Shown here piece after piece: positions 62,959-64,000 of a stretch of 64,000 nucleotides of DNA; the first letter of the stretch is position 1, and every line of letters starts with the position of its first letter. The position numbers were made by a program, and so were the translations under genes. This DNA is from Lacrimispora sphenoides JCM 1415. Lineage in GTDB: Bacteria > Bacillota > Clostridia > Lachnospirales > Lachnospiraceae. The stretch is taken from contig NZ_LT630003.1 of assembly GCF_900105615.1 (NCBI RefSeq), positions 4,900,001-4,964,000 of the forward strand, read 5' to 3'. The notes beneath the pieces were generated by a model. The model searched no databases. It was not told where the DNA came from and was given only the letters and a program-made list of their open reading frames with translations.

Positions 62959-64000
62959 ATGGAAACAATGTCATACGTCACATCAATTTTGGAAAAAATC
63001 GTAAATATCCCAAGCCCCAGCGGCTACACCAGGGAAGTCATGAATGCGATCCAGGAAGAGGCAGCAAAATTCGGTTTTACCTCTGTTTATAACAAGAAAG
63101 GCGGCCTCATCATTAAGGTTCCCGGACAGAAACAGGAGGTTTTAGGCTTATCCGCCCATGTGGATACTCTGGGAGCCATGGTCCGTTCCATTACCAAAAC
63201 AGGGATGCTCACCATTGTGCCTGTGGGAGGTTTTATGATGGAGACCATCGAAGGCATGTACTGCAAGGTACATACCAGAACCGGTAAAACCTACACCGGG
63301 ACCATTCTCACAAAAGAGCCGTCCGTCCACACCTATGACAATGCCAGAACTCTGGAGAGGAAGGTGAAAAATATGGAGATACGCCTGGACGAGTTGGTAG
63401 AAAACATCGATGATGTAAAGAAGCTTGAAATATCCCCTGGGGATTACATCAGCTTTGATCCCATGTTCGTCCATACGGAAAATGGATTTATCAAATCCCG
63501 CCATTTAGATGATAAAGCTTCTGTGGCAGTCCTTATGGGAGTTTTAAAGGATTTATGGGAGTCCGGGCATAAGCCGGAAAGGACCCTAAAATTAGTGATC
63601 AGCAATTACGAAGAGGTGGGATATGGCGCAAGCTGGATTCCGGAAGATATCGAGGAGTTTATTGCGGTAGACATGGGAGCTTTGGGGGATGACTTGACCG
63701 GGGATGAAAAAAAGGTATCCATCTGTGCCCAGGATTCCACCGGGCCTTATGACTATGAAATGACAAACCGCCTCATTGCCGTTGCAAAGGAGAGGGGCCT
63801 TGATTTTGCGGTTGATGTATTCCCTCACTACGGTTCTGATGTAGGAAGCGCCATCCGTGGCGGCCATGACATCTGCGGCGCTTTGATCGGCCCTGGAGTA
63901 CACGCTTCCCATGGGACGGAACGGACTCATGAGAAAGGCCTGGAACAGACTCTGAAGCTGATTGAAGGGTATATTGGTCTTCCATTTTCCGGCAGGCCTT
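62959..64000 (+). CDS. M42 family metallopeptidase (glutamyl aminopeptidase/endoglucanase-like), 3' end outside window
   Basis: Dinuclear zinc aminopeptidase of the M42 (FrvX/CelM/PepA-like) family. 347 codons are visible without a stop, so the gene runs past the window. Metal and catalytic motifs in order: 'LSAHVDTLG', 'SRHLDDKAS', 'NYEEVGYG', 'AVDMG' and 'GVHASHGTERTH'. ATG 62959 is the first good start after the AraC remnant, with AGAAGGT about 9 nt upstream. At about 350 residues it is nearly full length for the family. It has no signal peptide, so it is cytoplasmic. Confidence 0.93.
   Translation, partial: METMSYVTSILEKIVNIPSPSGYTREVMNAIQEEAAKFGFTSVYNKKGGLIIKVPGQKQEVLGLSAHVDTLGAMVRSITKTGMLTIVPVGGFMMETIEGMYCKVHTRTGKTYTGTILTKEPSVHTYDNARTLERKVKNMEIRLDELVENIDDVKKLEISPGDYISFDPMFVHTENGFIKSRHLDDKASVAVLMGVLKDLWESGHKPERTLKLVISNYEEVGYGASWIPEDIEEFIAVDMGALGDDLTGDEKKVSICAQDSTGPYDYEMTNRLIAVAKERGLDFAVDVFPHYGSDVGSAIRGGHDICGALIGPGVHASHGTERTHEKGLEQTLKLIEGYIGLPFSGRP

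Overview
The window looks like chromosome of a Lachnospiraceae-type clostridium (Firmicutes, mid-40s G+C by eye; a Lacrimispora / Clostridium saccharolyticum-like host is my inference). The evidence is the order rho-rpmE-DUF1385-prmC-prfA, a type III glutamine synthetase, a DUF4250 micro-protein, strong AGGAGG ribosome sites, sigma-A promoters with 17-bp spacers and many hairpin-plus-T terminators. No tRNA, rRNA, CRISPR array, transposase or integrase was seen.

Layout. (1) 1-10.3 kb: the 3' part of a giant SpaA/Cna-B repeat surface protein ending in an LSKTG sorting-like signal, overlapping a membrane-anchored partner of unknown function and closed by a strong terminator. (2) 10.5-18.4 kb: an oxidoreductase, rarA, then the housekeeping run rho, rpmE, yqhQ-like, prmC, prfA. 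(3) 18.5-25.1 kb: a carbohydrate PTS locus with a PRD-type regulator, EIIA, EIIB, EIIC, a GH4 phospho-glycosidase and a lipoprotein of the GH46 chitosanase family. The enzymes together suggest chitosan-oligosaccharide use. The regulator gene and the PTS operon have nearly the same ~58-bp promoter/operator. (4) 25.1-30.5 kb: a cysteine desulfidase-like gene divergent from a LysR regulator, an oxidoreductase-MATE pair and a small secreted cell-wall-repeat protein. (5) 30.5-38.9 kb: clpB, type I asparaginase, a DUF4250 gene, cardiolipin synthase, a PF06541 membrane protein, plsC and pheA. (6) 38.9-44.0 kb: a DUF815 AAA protein, ppx and ppk1. (7) 44.1-51.2 kb: a two-component system, a large exported membrane protein with an ABC transporter, and endonuclease IV. 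(8) 51.2-54.7 kb: a pair of 40-bp hairpin repeats and a ydjI-ydjG-ydjH-like envelope-stress module without pspA. (9) 54.7-64 kb: sfsA, thrC, a second MATE gene, fba, glnN, then a decay patch (a PHP-phosphatase deletion remnant and a broken AraC gene), and the start of an M42 peptidase cut by the window end.

Most genes are housekeeping. The parts most worth a second look are the chitosanase-PTS locus with its duplicated operator and a PRD regulator lacking a conserved histidine, the giant adhesin with its coupled partner, the hairpin repeats before the ydjIGH-like operon, and the decay patch at 62-63 kb.
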